A stretch of DNA of 12,464 nucleotides from Sanchytrium tribonematis. Its lineage: Eukaryota; Sanchytriomycota; Sanchytriomycetes; Sanchytriales; Sanchytriaceae. Both the position numbers and the translations under genes were made by a program. The stretch lies in the NCBI GenBank assembly GCA_018985235.1, contig JADGIG010000216.1, forward strand, positions 1 through 12,464, written 5' to 3'. Below, in pieces: positions 1 to 6,889 of the stretch. Position 1 is the stretch's first letter, and the number at the start of each line of letters is the position of its first letter. The notes below the pieces were generated by a model, which was not told the DNA's origin, did no database searches, and saw nothing but the letters and a program-made list of their open reading frames with translations.

Positions 1-491
1 TGGAATACATCAGCAACAAAATCCAAGTTTAAGTTTGATACTGAGTTGTCTGCAAGATTGCATGAATTCTCATATATGCTTAGCAACTCTAGATTTAATT
101 TCTCAATTTTAATATCAAAGGTAAAATTTTGAGGTAATTTGCCCGCTGCTTCCTCATTTACATCCGCAGCCTGATTTTTGTTTTCCAAGCTTGAAGTCAA
201 AGGGGATACCTCGAGATGTTGGGTATCTTCAATTTTCTTTTCTTTGTGATAGATTTCTGTTCTTAAAAAGTTTCCATCCTTATCCACAAAGGTAACTTCC
301 ACCTCTTCTGGCTGCAAGGGCTTGTCTGGAATGTGAACCTCAGCCTCACTCAGCTTAACTATAATTTGAACATCCAAATTCAAAAAGGTTTTGACTCTTT
401 CCATGAATCCCACTCTAGGTTCAGTTCTATTTCCAAATCTTCTTTCCCTCCACTTAGTAAATTTGCTACTTATTGCCTTAAGTAATTTCAT
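1..491 (-). CDS. Unidentified protein, N-terminal part (3' end beyond window)
   Basis: An open frame of 163 codons runs from an ATG at 491 off the left edge. An in-frame TGA lies upstream at 530-528 and no other ATG lies between, so 491 is the first possible start; a second ATG at 404 (residue 30) is an alternative. The first 20 residues are basic and amphipathic (MKLLKAISSKFTKWRERRFG). A run resembling beta-strands follows (residues 35-85), then a hydrophilic, acidic linker (about 86-120), then another strand-like stretch rich in alternating Leu, Ile and Phe (122-163). I do not recognise the family. The style slightly recalls large chorein/VPS13-type lipid-transfer proteins, but no diagnostic motif is visible. 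It is the downstream member of a four-gene minus-strand tandem, 229 nt after the folylpolyglutamate synthase stop. Confidence 0.6.
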   Translation of the reverse strand, partial: MKLLKAISSKFTKWRERRFGNRTEPRVGFMERVKTFLNLDVQIIVKLSEAEVHIPDKPLQPEEVEVTFVDKDGNFLRTEIYHKEKKIEDTQHLEVSPLTSSLENKNQAADVNEEAAGKLPQNFTFDIKIEKLNLELLSIYENSCNLADNSVSNLNLDFVADVF

Positions 492-661
492 TATAAAGCA
501 GAGTGGCCTCAACAAAAAACGGAAAATTCAGAGAAATTCAAGCCACTTGCAAAAATTAGTTGAAACACAAATTTCCCAGTCTTGCTGCTATTCCGAACAA
601 AGAGAGCACCTTAATCTGTTTTAAAAATATGAGGCAAAACATTGTTCAGTCTTGGAATAAA

Positions 662-667
662 TTTATT
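662..667 (-). terminator. AATAAA poly(A) signal for the FPGS gene
   Basis: AATAAA on the minus strand begins 56 nt after the first base of the FPGS stop codon. It is the nearest canonical signal and sits inside the 229-nt gap before the next gene. It is the most distant signal of this kind in the window; most others touch the stop codon. Confidence 0.5.
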
Positions 668-720
668 GCTTTGTTAATGAGTTACTCCAGTCAGTAAATT
701 CTATGTCTCAATATTTAAAA

Positions 721-2007
721 TTATTCTATCGGGATATCTAGCATCTCCATAACACCTCCAACCAGGTGCAAACTCCCTGTGCATAAAACATCTACAAAAT
801 CTTTTGATTTGAGAATTTCTATTGCTTCTTCAATAGAATCAGTCACCACCGAATTAGGAAAATGCTCTTGCAACTGCAAAAAATGAGTCGATTGATACAC
901 TACATTGTGATTGTGCAAATCTTTCGTATACCCCTGTCTTTTAGTTTTATTGTGAGTGAAAATGACCAAGTCCCATTCAATTGCTTTTAATAAACTCATT
1001 AAAGTTGCATTTAATCTTTCTGGTGTGCAATTAAATAACAGAATATGAGGCTTCATAGAATTTTCTTGATACCAGTTGATACAGTATGATAGTGACTCCA
1101 CAGTGTGCGCACCATCTAAAAAATAATTTACATTCTCAATTTTAATGACTTGATTTCTACCAGGCCAATTTGTTGCATTAATTGCCTGAATCGATTTTTC
1201 ATTATTAGTTGCCTTATTGAGTGCATTCATGCAATGTTCAAATGTATACATGGCAGTAGTTGCATTTTGAATTTGATGTTCTAATTTTAATTCGCACTTA
1301 TTTATAATTGGATGATTTTGGACACACTTGATTAATTTTGCTTGTTTTTCTGAACATTCATCTTCAATTACTCTGAATGATTCATCAAATTGTTCACTGC
1401 AGAATACAGTTGATTTTTGTTTTATAATGCCTGCTTTGTGGTATGCAATTTTGCTTAAAGTATCACCCAGGGTTGCCACATGATCCATTCCAATAGGTGT
1501 AATTACACAGGCTAAGGGGCTAGTAAATATATTAGTCCCATCGTACCTTCCACCGACTCCGACTTCAATTACGCAAACATCGCAAGATTCTTGAATAAAT
1601 GTGTGAAATCCCATCAAGGTTAGAAATCTGAAGTAAGATGGCCTAGTAGTATCTAATTTGTTCCAAATTTGATTAAAATTATTCTGAAATTGTTCATTGG
1701 AAATGGGTTTGCCATTAATCCTGATTCGCTCATTTACATGCCTTAAATGTGGAGAAGTGAATAGGCCAGTTTTTAAACCATGGTGTCTGAATAAAGATTC
1801 AATAAAGGCTGCTGTACTACCCTTACCTTTTGTGCCAGCAACATGAATTACCTTCAAATTCTGAATTTGTTCCATATTTAGTACTTGATGGCAAAATTGA
1901 TTCATTTCACTGATACTAGTTGCATTCATTTTGTTGCCAGATTTTCGCAAAAGCTCCAGCGTTTTTGCATTGCTTTGTAGAGAATTTAATCTCGACAAAT
2001 AGTCCAT
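721..2007 (-). CDS. FPGS: Folylpolyglutamate synthase (FPGS/Met7 type)
   Basis: This enzyme adds glutamates to tetrahydrofolates using ATP, which retains them in the cell and suits them to one-carbon enzymes. The 428-residue protein opens with the family signature around LNSLQSNAKTLE (residues 8-19). It carries the Mur-ligase-type P-loop GTKGKGS (58-64), TSPHL (84-88), GVGGRYDGTN (150-159), MDHVATLGD (174-182), KAGI (191-194), WPGR (281-284), the C-terminal-domain motif DGAHT (298-302), and a final CTGSLHLVGGVME (409-421). The LQTNA-like start favours eukaryotic FPGS over bacterial FolC. It is shorter than animal enzymes and has no clear mitochondrial presequence, so a cytosolic form is likely. 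The start is an ATG 84 nt downstream of the AOX stop, on the same strand. No break or missing motif is seen. Confidence 0.95.
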   Translation of the reverse strand: MDYLSRLNSLQSNAKTLELLRKSGNKMNATSISEMNQFCHQVLNMEQIQNLKVIHVAGTKGKGSTAAFIESLFRHHGLKTGLFTSPHLRHVNERIRINGKPISNEQFQNNFNQIWNKLDTTRPSYFRFLTLMGFHTFIQESCDVCVIEVGVGGRYDGTNIFTSPLACVITPIGMDHVATLGDTLSKIAYHKAGIIKQKSTVFCSEQFDESFRVIEDECSEKQAKLIKCVQNHPIINKCELKLEHQIQNATTAMYTFEHCMNALNKATNNEKSIQAINATNWPGRNQVIKIENVNYFLDGAHTVESLSYCINWYQENSMKPHILLFNCTPERLNATLMSLLKAIEWDLVIFTHNKTKRQGYTKDLHNHNVVYQSTHFLQLQEHFPNSVVTDSIEEAIEILKSKDFVDVLCTGSLHLVGGVMEMLDIPIE

Positions 2008-2087
2008 TGTTTCAAAAAAGTCTCAAGGATTTCCTTGATTGAAATTCAGGTGCGGTCAATAAAATCAAAATGACAATTATACTAAAT

Positions 2088-2093
2088 TTTATT
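2088..2093 (-). terminator. AATAAA overlapping the AOX stop codon
   Basis: On the minus strand the end of the AOX gene reads TAATAAA: the last two bases of the TAA stop (2094-2092) are the first two bases of AATAAA. Cleavage at the usual distance would leave a 3' UTR of only a few tens of nucleotides, ending before or near the FPGS start region. Confidence 0.6.
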
Positions 2094-2925
2094 AAGGGAT
2101 CATATGCGAGTTTTTCGAGAAAGGATTCTTTTCATCTGGCTTCATGACAGAGAACGAGTGATTCACATGTGAATGTGTTGCTTCATCAGCTCGAATTGCA
2201 TAAATTACATCTTTCATTGTAGCGTCTTTTTCCAATCTCCAATAGTGGATAGCAATCTCGGGCGCTGCACGATCTTTCCATAAATTGCCTTCCTCAATGT
2301 CTTTTAACGCATGAGTGTATGTTTTCACAGCTTCTTCTTCCAAATACCCTACCATCGCGTGGCAAACTTTGGGACTTAACAAATATGCCAAAAAATAAAT
2401 GTTATAGAATAACCCTTGGGTCAAAATCACCATTGCGCGAAATACGCCAGTGGGTTGCTTGATTTTAAGGAAAGTAAGAAGATGCATTCTCTCATTTTCT
2501 GCTTCCTCTAATAAAGTGTGAATCCAAGCATTGTCTCTTTTCATCAATCTTAAACTTCTCAAGTGTCTTAATGATGCAGCTACCATACCAGGGCAGCCTG
2601 CCACTGTTTCTAAGAAAATCATTCTTTGAAGCCATTTGTGTTCATTCATGTTCTTAGGGTAGCCTGTAGCCAAGTCAAATGATCCACGAAGCAGCTTAAT
2701 ACCATAAAATCCGACTTTTTGATGCCATTTCTCTGGCTTGAGATGTTTAGGCTTGATACTTTTTACATAATCCGTAGAATAGACTGGGTGCATCAACAAA
2801 TAATCTTCCTCTACAGGTGCTACTTTATTTTCCTGTGTAGCTACCTTATGGATCTGATTGAATCTCTTCTGAGTCAGGCTTAAAGCACTTGGACTATAAA
2901 TTTTAGGAAAAAGTGAACGAAACAT
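2092..2925 (-). CDS. AOX: Mitochondrial alternative oxidase
   Basis: A cyanide-insensitive ubiquinol oxidase of the mitochondrial inner membrane that reduces O2 to water without pumping protons. The first in-frame ATG at 2925 gives 277 residues starting MFRSLFPKIYSPSALSLTQK, a good presequence with basic and hydroxylated residues and no acid. The longer frame (to 2970) would need a GTG start and was rejected. All four helix motifs are present: LET (E106), EAENERMH (E145, H148), LEEEA (196-199 region) and ADEATH (E248, H251). These give the six diiron ligands. Two hydrophobic stretches, about 108-127 and 162-184, match the monotopic membrane helices. The protein is compact compared with fungal and plant forms, mainly at the N terminus. 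It lies between FPGS and GWT1 on the same strand with gaps under 100 nt. Confidence 0.96.
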   Translation of the reverse strand: MFRSLFPKIYSPSALSLTQKRFNQIHKVATQENKVAPVEEDYLLMHPVYSTDYVKSIKPKHLKPEKWHQKVGFYGIKLLRGSFDLATGYPKNMNEHKWLQRMIFLETVAGCPGMVAASLRHLRSLRLMKRDNAWIHTLLEEAENERMHLLTFLKIKQPTGVFRAMVILTQGLFYNIYFLAYLLSPKVCHAMVGYLEEEAVKTYTHALKDIEEGNLWKDRAAPEIAIHYWRLEKDATMKDVIYAIRADEATHSHVNHSFSVMKPDEKNPFSKNSHMIP

Positions 2926-3021
2926 TGGATATCTTGTTTCACAAGAATCCGAATGGAGTTTCTCTTTCACGCGATGCCGATGCCTGTTCCGAATCTACTT
3001 GTCAACGTACGAAATCAATTG

Positions 3022-3027
3022 TTTATT
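3022..3027 (-). terminator. AATAAA containing the GWT1 stop codon
   Basis: The last codon AAA plus TAA stop plus the following A form AATAAA, so the stop codon lies wholly inside the poly(A) hexamer. The PP2C gene has the same arrangement. Confidence 0.6.
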
Positions 3028-4159
3028 TGAGCATATCAAAAAGCCAAGCCAAAATAGAAATAAATAAAGAATAATTTAACAAAATGAAAATCGCACCAAT
3101 ATTTGATACATTGATAGTGTCAATTCCTAAATTGATCAGGCCTGTTAAAAGATTTGCAATTAAAAACAATGGCAACAAATACTTGTTAATTTTTTGCAAC
3201 AGTCCAGAGGTGGGAATATCTTTAGAATGCAAAATGTATAAAAATATGTCACTGACAGAACATACCCAAGCAATGAAAGGTAAATTACACGCTCGTCTGC
3301 TAACACTATCTACGAAATAGAGTGCCGAATTGATGACAAGTCTAACTAGAATGATCTTTGGTAGATTTGGGCGATTTAGATACTTTGAAAAGTCAGCAGC
3401 TAACAACCACAAAGCTGTGTATCCAATACAACTTAAAATCCCTTCCCTGTTTTGAGAAAACAAATTATCTCGTTTTGAAAAGAAAATGTAATCCGAAAGA
3501 CCAAAATGTAGCGCAACTTGATAAAATACCGCAACAAAATATCCAGTCAAAGCAAGCGAGTTTGTGCACTTTTGAATCAAAGAAGAAATGATTGGAATTG
3601 TTCCTAAAGTTAGAAAAAAGTTCCAATGAACTCCATATTCACTCACATGTTCATGGTATCCACTTAGACGAACTGCAGCTAATCTACCAATACCAAGAAT
3701 CCAAACGGGTATTGCTTTTTGAAATGTATCCTTTACATTGTTGCTTTTACGCAAGCCAAACATTAGACCACCTGAATAAATAAAGGTACCTACTCCAATG
3801 TCCATTAAAGATGTTCCATAAGATTCTGTTTTTGCATACCTTCGCTCAAAAACTTGAAAATCTACTGCCAAAATACAAAGAATGGTCATAATCATCATCA
3901 ATGATTTAAAATTGGTAATTGATTGATATGGTGGTGCCTGATTTCTACTTGAAGGCAGATTATACCACTTTTGTGCTCCAGCAAGTACAAAAGCAAAGGT
4001 AATAGGAGTCGGCAAAATTGTAATTCCAAACAAGAACAATATCCAAGGACCTAATTCGTGTATCTTGTATATTGCTGCGACTACAGGTAGCAATATTAAT
4101 GCATGTATTTCCCAAATATTACCGCCCATCAAATTCTCGTAAAAAGATGATTTTTCCAT
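3023..4159 (-). CDS. GWT1: GPI-anchor inositol acyltransferase (GWT1/PIG-W)
   Basis: An ER membrane enzyme that transfers an acyl chain from acyl-CoA to the inositol of glucosaminyl-phosphatidylinositol, an early step in GPI-anchor synthesis. The 378-residue protein is polytopic, with roughly a dozen hydrophobic segments. Family hallmarks are visible: the N-terminal SFYENLMGGNIWEI (5-18), the block DFQVFERRYAKTESYG (100-115) followed by TSLMDIGVG (116-124), YHEHVSEYGVHWN (168-180), NREGILS (237-243) and SRRACNLPFIAWV (287-299). It is shorter than yeast Gwt1 or human PIG-W, with loops trimmed rather than motifs lost. The start is the ATG at 4159. It is divergent from the next gene with only 29 nt between the two ATGs. 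The stop lies inside an AATAAA. Confidence 0.95.
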   Translation of the reverse strand: MEKSSFYENLMGGNIWEIHALILLPVVAAIYKIHELGPWILFLFGITILPTPITFAFVLAGAQKWYNLPSSRNQAPPYQSITNFKSLMMIMTILCILAVDFQVFERRYAKTESYGTSLMDIGVGTFIYSGGLMFGLRKSNNVKDTFQKAIPVWILGIGRLAAVRLSGYHEHVSEYGVHWNFFLTLGTIPIISSLIQKCTNSLALTGYFVAVFYQVALHFGLSDYIFFSKRDNLFSQNREGILSCIGYTALWLLAADFSKYLNRPNLPKIILVRLVINSALYFVDSVSRRACNLPFIAWVCSVSDIFLYILHSKDIPTSGLLQKINKYLLPLFLIANLLTGLINLGIDTINVSNIGAIFILLNYSLFISILAWLFDMLK

Positions 4160-4188
4160 GTTTTAAAGAAATAGACCGAGTGGTAAAT
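4160..4188. promoter_or_regulatory. 29-nt shared 5' region between divergent genes
   Basis: This is all that separates the GWT1 ATG (minus) from the chosen ATG of the chromodomain-like gene (plus). Promoter elements for each gene must therefore lie here or inside the neighbouring coding sequence. No TATA-like element stands out. If the plus-strand gene starts at its upstream ATG (4147), the two coding regions overlap by 13 nt. Confidence 0.35.
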
Positions 4189-5157
4189 ATGCGGTTCCCC
4201 TTTGCAACGAGAATGATACGGCGGCAAGCAATTTCACCTGAATATTTAGATAAGTACAGTAAGGAACAATTAATTGCCATATTGTCCGCGTATGGTAAAA
4301 ATTGCACCAAAAGATCCACATTTGACCTTAAAAGTATGCTTCTCAGCTTAGTCAACAAAAATCATGAAATCACTCATGAAATTCTTGATTTGGCATCTGA
4401 CTGTCAATATAAAATAGATGCCATCGTGGGTCATAGAATTGGAATCATGAATGGAGAATTGAGGCTTTTGTATAAAATTAAATGGACTTCTTTCGCAGAT
4501 TTGACTGAAGAAGACGAGGACAACTCAACTATCAAAGAGCATATTTTACAATATTACCACATAATAGGAAGTACTGAAGAAGAAGTGAAGCATAAATTAT
4601 ATTCTTCTGCTTTGCATCAAATTGGAGAAATAAGTCTGATTTTTGTAAAGAAATCGTCCGGATCCAGACCAATGTTAAACATTCCTTGCAAATGGAAAGT
4701 TAGAGGTAAAATTATATCCACCATTGAAAATGAGGATTTGTTGACCAAGAAATGTTTAAAGAAAGTAATCGAGGCCAAAATTAGAACTAGTTTTTTAGAC
4801 AAGTTGGATCAGCTTTTAAATAGTACCGTAAATACTATTTTAAGCTCAAACTCTGATAGGGATGAGTATTTAGTGCAGCTTAACAGGAAGCCGAACAAAG
4901 CAATACTTCCGAGGAAATATCTTTATAACACATTGGCATGGGCAGATAGCGAATTTAATGTAAAAGCACAAGCGGCTGCCAGCTTTAGTCCATTGGTAGC
5001 TAAAAAGCGACTAGAGCTCATTGAAGATGCTTACAAGTATGAGAGAGAAGAAGAACAATTTTGCGATCCCTTGATCGATTTCGATAAAATTGTAAAGTCC
5101 TGCAAACTGGGAGTTCCATTTTCATGTTCCAAGTCACAATTTATTTTTCAAGGTTGA
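4189..5157 (+). CDS. Unknown protein with divergent chromodomain-like segment
   Basis: 322 residues from the ATG at 4189. Upstream in-frame ATGs at 4147 and 4099 would overlap GWT1 on the other strand, and the longest frame needs a TTG. Residues 73-123 resemble a chromodomain: a Y-K-I-D-A-I-V start, a turn at NGELRLL, the strand YKIKWTSF (95-102) and a closing helix around KEHILQYY. Y74, W99 and F102 fall where the methyl-lysine aromatic cage sits. The usual NTWEP block is replaced by an acidic LTEEDED. The preceding part (about 20-57) is helical and faintly SAP-like. The C-terminal half is basic and helical and matches nothing I know. A chromatin role is inference. The 3' end overlaps the PP2C gene by 17 nt, and no AATAAA follows. 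Confidence 0.7.
   Translation: MRFPFATRMIRRQAISPEYLDKYSKEQLIAILSAYGKNCTKRSTFDLKSMLLSLVNKNHEITHEILDLASDCQYKIDAIVGHRIGIMNGELRLLYKIKWTSFADLTEEDEDNSTIKEHILQYYHIIGSTEEEVKHKLYSSALHQIGEISLIFVKKSSGSRPMLNIPCKWKVRGKIISTIENEDLLTKKCLKKVIEAKIRTSFLDKLDQLLNSTVNTILSSNSDRDEYLVQLNRKPNKAILPRKYLYNTLAWADSEFNVKAQAAASFSPLVAKKRLELIEDAYKYEREEEQFCDPLIDFDKIVKSCKLGVPFSCSKSQFIFQG
5140..5145 (-). terminator. AATAAA containing the PP2C stop codon
   Basis: The final AAA codon, TAA stop and next A spell AATAAA on the minus strand. The element also lies inside the last codons of the convergent plus-strand gene, so one short stretch serves as poly(A) signal on one strand and coding sequence on the other. Confidence 0.6.
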
Positions 5158-6268
5158 AAATTTTCACTTTTTTAATGAATATAATACATCTGTCATCACG
5201 CTTATCAGAAGTGCAAGTAAGTCTTCCCTGACATGCCAATTTCTCAAAATCATTCAATGCGCTTTCAGTAAATCCATCAGTGGCCAATGTTAATTTATCT
5301 AGCTCGCTAAGATGTAATTTTTTAATGAAGGAGTCTCTAATAAACACTTCATCAGATAATTTCTTCAATTTAAACGAGTTTTTTTGAAAAAGTGATTTAA
5401 CTATGAATTCGGTATTTCTATTTGGATGATCCAAGTCAGCAAATTTGAAAATATGTCTCTTTAATTCTACATTCTCTTGGTCATTTTGATAGTCACAAAC
5501 CATGTTGAATAAATCCATGTCTTCTAAAAAATCTCCTACACAGCCATACATTCTATAGCCACCTAGTCCCAGTCTAGTTCGGTAATACTGTACTCTTTCA
5601 TAATTGTACGAATAACACACGTCATTTCCAAATAAAGCATTTTTGCTTGTCATTACAGACGCAATGTCACTCAAGTCATCACAAGAATGCGCAATGATTG
5701 TCTCATTATTAACTCGTATAAAAGAATCACCACATGTTCCAACGTAGATCATTTCATTTTTGTGTGTAAATAGGGCAAACGTGAATGTACTCCCTCCTTG
5801 AAAGTTGTGCATAGCTTCACTTTCCAAAATTTCATCTTTCAAAGTAGTGTGCAAAAATTCGCTGAATTTGGTCAGGTGTTTCTCTAAAGCTATTGACTCT
5901 TCTTTTTTATATAAAAAAACTGGCAGTAGTGAAATAGCGAATTTTTCGATATAACGGACAACATAATACTTTCCATGTCCATCGCAAACACTAAAAAACG
6001 AAATATCCGAAAAGTCATTTTCGATAAATTTTTTCAATTCTTTCCAATCTACATGTGACAAAATTGAACAATTTGGCATTGATAAATCAATTTCATGTTT
6101 GGCCTTTTTATTTGATTCGTTTTCTTTATCCTTAATATCGATATAATCTATCAAGGAATTACAACAGAATTTTCTGTCTTCCCCACAAAAATTATTCCAT
6201 ATACCGCTATAAATTACAAAATTTTGATCCCCAATTTTAAGTTGGCCTTTACCAGGTACGTCTACCAT
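5141..6268 (-). CDS. Divergent PP2C-type (PPM) Ser/Thr phosphatase
   Basis: PPM phosphatases remove phosphate from Ser/Thr using a two-metal centre. This 375-residue protein has the core motifs in order: SVCDGHGK (93-100, the DGH metal motif), GGSTFTFAL (158-166), YVGTCGDS (175-182), LATDGFTES (328-336) and a C-terminal RDDRCIIFI (357-365). The first PPM motif, normally R-x-x-N/M-E-D, is not recognisable: the region around DRKFCCNSLIDY (31-42) lacks the Glu-Asp pair. It is followed by a Lys/Glu-rich insert (about 45-60). The enzyme may bind metal unusually or be a pseudophosphatase. The start is the first in-frame ATG (6268). The frame stays open to a GTG at 6337, which would add a hydrophobic stretch, but no ATG supports that. 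It lies 65 nt downstream of the FOR20 stop. Confidence 0.85.
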   Translation of the reverse strand: MVDVPGKGQLKIGDQNFVIYSGIWNNFCGEDRKFCCNSLIDYIDIKDKENESNKKAKHEIDLSMPNCSILSHVDWKELKKFIENDFSDISFFSVCDGHGKYYVVRYIEKFAISLLPVFLYKKEESIALEKHLTKFSEFLHTTLKDEILESEAMHNFQGGSTFTFALFTHKNEMIYVGTCGDSFIRVNNETIIAHSCDDLSDIASVMTSKNALFGNDVCYSYNYERVQYYRTRLGLGGYRMYGCVGDFLEDMDLFNMVCDYQNDQENVELKRHIFKFADLDHPNRNTEFIVKSLFQKNSFKLKKLSDEVFIRDSFIKKLHLSELDKLTLATDGFTESALNDFEKLACQGRLTCTSDKRDDRCIIFIKKVKIFNLEK

Positions 6269-6333
6269 AACTCCTAATAAAATAAAGATGGCGAAATATA
6301 TAGTCTCCAAGTTTTGTGAAAATGGTTCTCGAG

Positions 6334-6651
6334 TCACTGTTTATTGGTCAATTGATATAAAACTGGTACATCTGCAGCAGATAAATTGAGATGTTCAGCG
6401 ATTACATTTGGATCCTGTTTCTGACTACCAGATTCACTTTTAAATACACTGAGTGTGTGAACGTAACCATGGAAACTCAAATATTCGTAAATTAGACTAT
6501 TTATCAATTCAGAGGAAGTGTCAGTATCTACTGGATCGTGTTCCTGAAGTAGCAACTGAAAAGCTTGCTGTTTTAAAGAAGCCTGTATCTTGTTCCATTC
6601 ACCATTTAATTTCAAATGATTTCGAAATGAATTTTCAAATTCGTTTGACAT
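6334..6651 (-). CDS. CEP20: FOR20/CEP20-like LisH centriolar protein
   Basis: A 105-residue protein with a helical N-terminal part (residues 5-36, the TOF-like region) and a LisH motif at 49-75: LINSLIYEYLSFHGY, then TLSVFKSESG. The order, spacing and small size match FOR20 (FOPNL/CEP20), a centriole and basal-body protein needed for cilium assembly; FOP and OFD1 share the same N-terminal module. The C-terminal segment with LNL-x(5)-VPVLYQL also fits FOR20. Its presence suggests an organism that builds centrioles or flagella. It shares a 25-nt upstream gap with the divergent 64-residue gene. AATAAA sits in its last codons, 9 nt before the TGA stop. A short OFD1- or FOP-like paralogue is the main alternative. 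Confidence 0.82.
   Translation of the reverse strand: MSNEFENSFRNHLKLNGEWNKIQASLKQQAFQLLLQEHDPVDTDTSSELINSLIYEYLSFHGYVHTLSVFKSESGSQKQDPNVIAEHLNLSAADVPVLYQLTNKQ
6340..6345 (-). terminator. AATAAA inside the last codons of the FOR20-like gene
   Basis: Codons AAT-AAA (Asn-Lys), followed by CAG and the TGA stop, form a poly(A) hexamer starting 9 nt before the stop codon on the minus strand. No other canonical signal occurs in the 65 nt before the PP2C start. Confidence 0.45.
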
Positions 6652-6676
6652 TCGTTTGGGTTTCAGTTAATTTTAA
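6652..6676. promoter_or_regulatory. 25-nt bidirectional 5' region
   Basis: Only 25 nt separate the ATG of the FOR20-like gene (minus) from the ATG of the 64-residue gene (plus). Transcription must start inside this gap or within the opposite gene, so 5' UTRs are very short or the two transcripts overlap. Confidence 0.35.
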
Positions 6677-6871
6677 ATGAAAATTGCAGAAGAATTGAAT
6701 CGCTGGTGGAATCAAGAGTCCTACTTTATAACCAGACAATCTAAAAAGAATGGAGTCTCACTAGAAATGATTGAGGCTGGTTTAAAAGAAAAGCATGAAT
6801 TTCAGAAGAATTTGCAGAGCTACCGAAATCCTCTTAAATCTGATTCCTTTTGGTCTTTGAATGATTCTTGA
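6677..6871 (+). CDS. Small unknown protein (64 aa)
   Basis: An ATG-started frame of 64 codons that fills the space between two clear genes and ends with TGA three nucleotides before an AATAAA, as true genes in this window do. The protein is hydrophilic and helix-rich, with a Trp pair (RWWNQESYF, residues 9-17), a charged middle (about 20-48) and a C-terminal Trp. There is no transmembrane segment, signal peptide or known motif. It may be a small mitochondrial or cytoskeletal subunit, but I do not recognise it. Its link to the FOR20-like gene is position only. Context and the 3' signal make it more likely real than chance. Confidence 0.6.
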   Translation: MKIAEELNRWWNQESYFITRQSKKNGVSLEMIEAGLKEKHEFQKNLQSYRNPLKSDSFWSLNDS

Positions 6872-6873
6872 TA

Positions 6874-6879
6874 AATAAA
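6874..6879 (+). terminator. AATAAA just after the small gene's stop
   Basis: The hexamer begins 5 nt after the first base of the TGA stop and ends 10 nt before the next gene's ATG. Cleavage at a normal distance would fall inside the start of the downstream coding region, so transcripts of the two genes must abut or overlap. Confidence 0.55.
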
Positions 6880-6889
6880 ATTATTTTTC

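Noticed and set aside
391-624. 77-codon plus-strand frame
   Set aside because: It starts with TTG, runs antisense to the left-edge gene and into the gap, and has no features.
2023-2038. Dyad TCAAGGA-TT-TCCTTGA just upstream of the FPGS ATG as an operator
   Set aside because: Seven-base arms with a short spacer are expected a few times by chance in a window this size; nothing else supports a site.
2926-2970. N-terminal extension of AOX from a GTG codon
   Set aside because: The genes are eukaryotic and need ATG. The first ATG (2925) also gives a good mitochondrial presequence.
3084-3783. Chain of plus-strand open frames opposite GWT1
   Set aside because: They are antisense to a strongly recognised gene, have no family features and are explained by the composition of a membrane-protein gene.
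4072-4188. Longer start of the chromodomain-like gene (TTG at 4072, ATG at 4099 or 4147)
   Set aside because: TTG is not a eukaryotic start, and the upstream ATGs lie inside GWT1 coding sequence on the other strand. 4189 is the first ATG outside it, though 4147 cannot be excluded.
6269-6337. Hydrophobic N-terminal extension of the PP2C, or a 3' splice site (pyrimidine-rich run then TAG) just before its ATG
   Set aside because: The extension has only a GTG start and overlaps the FOR20 stop. A lone acceptor-like run in AT-rich DNA, with no matching donor or upstream exon, is not enough to claim an intron.
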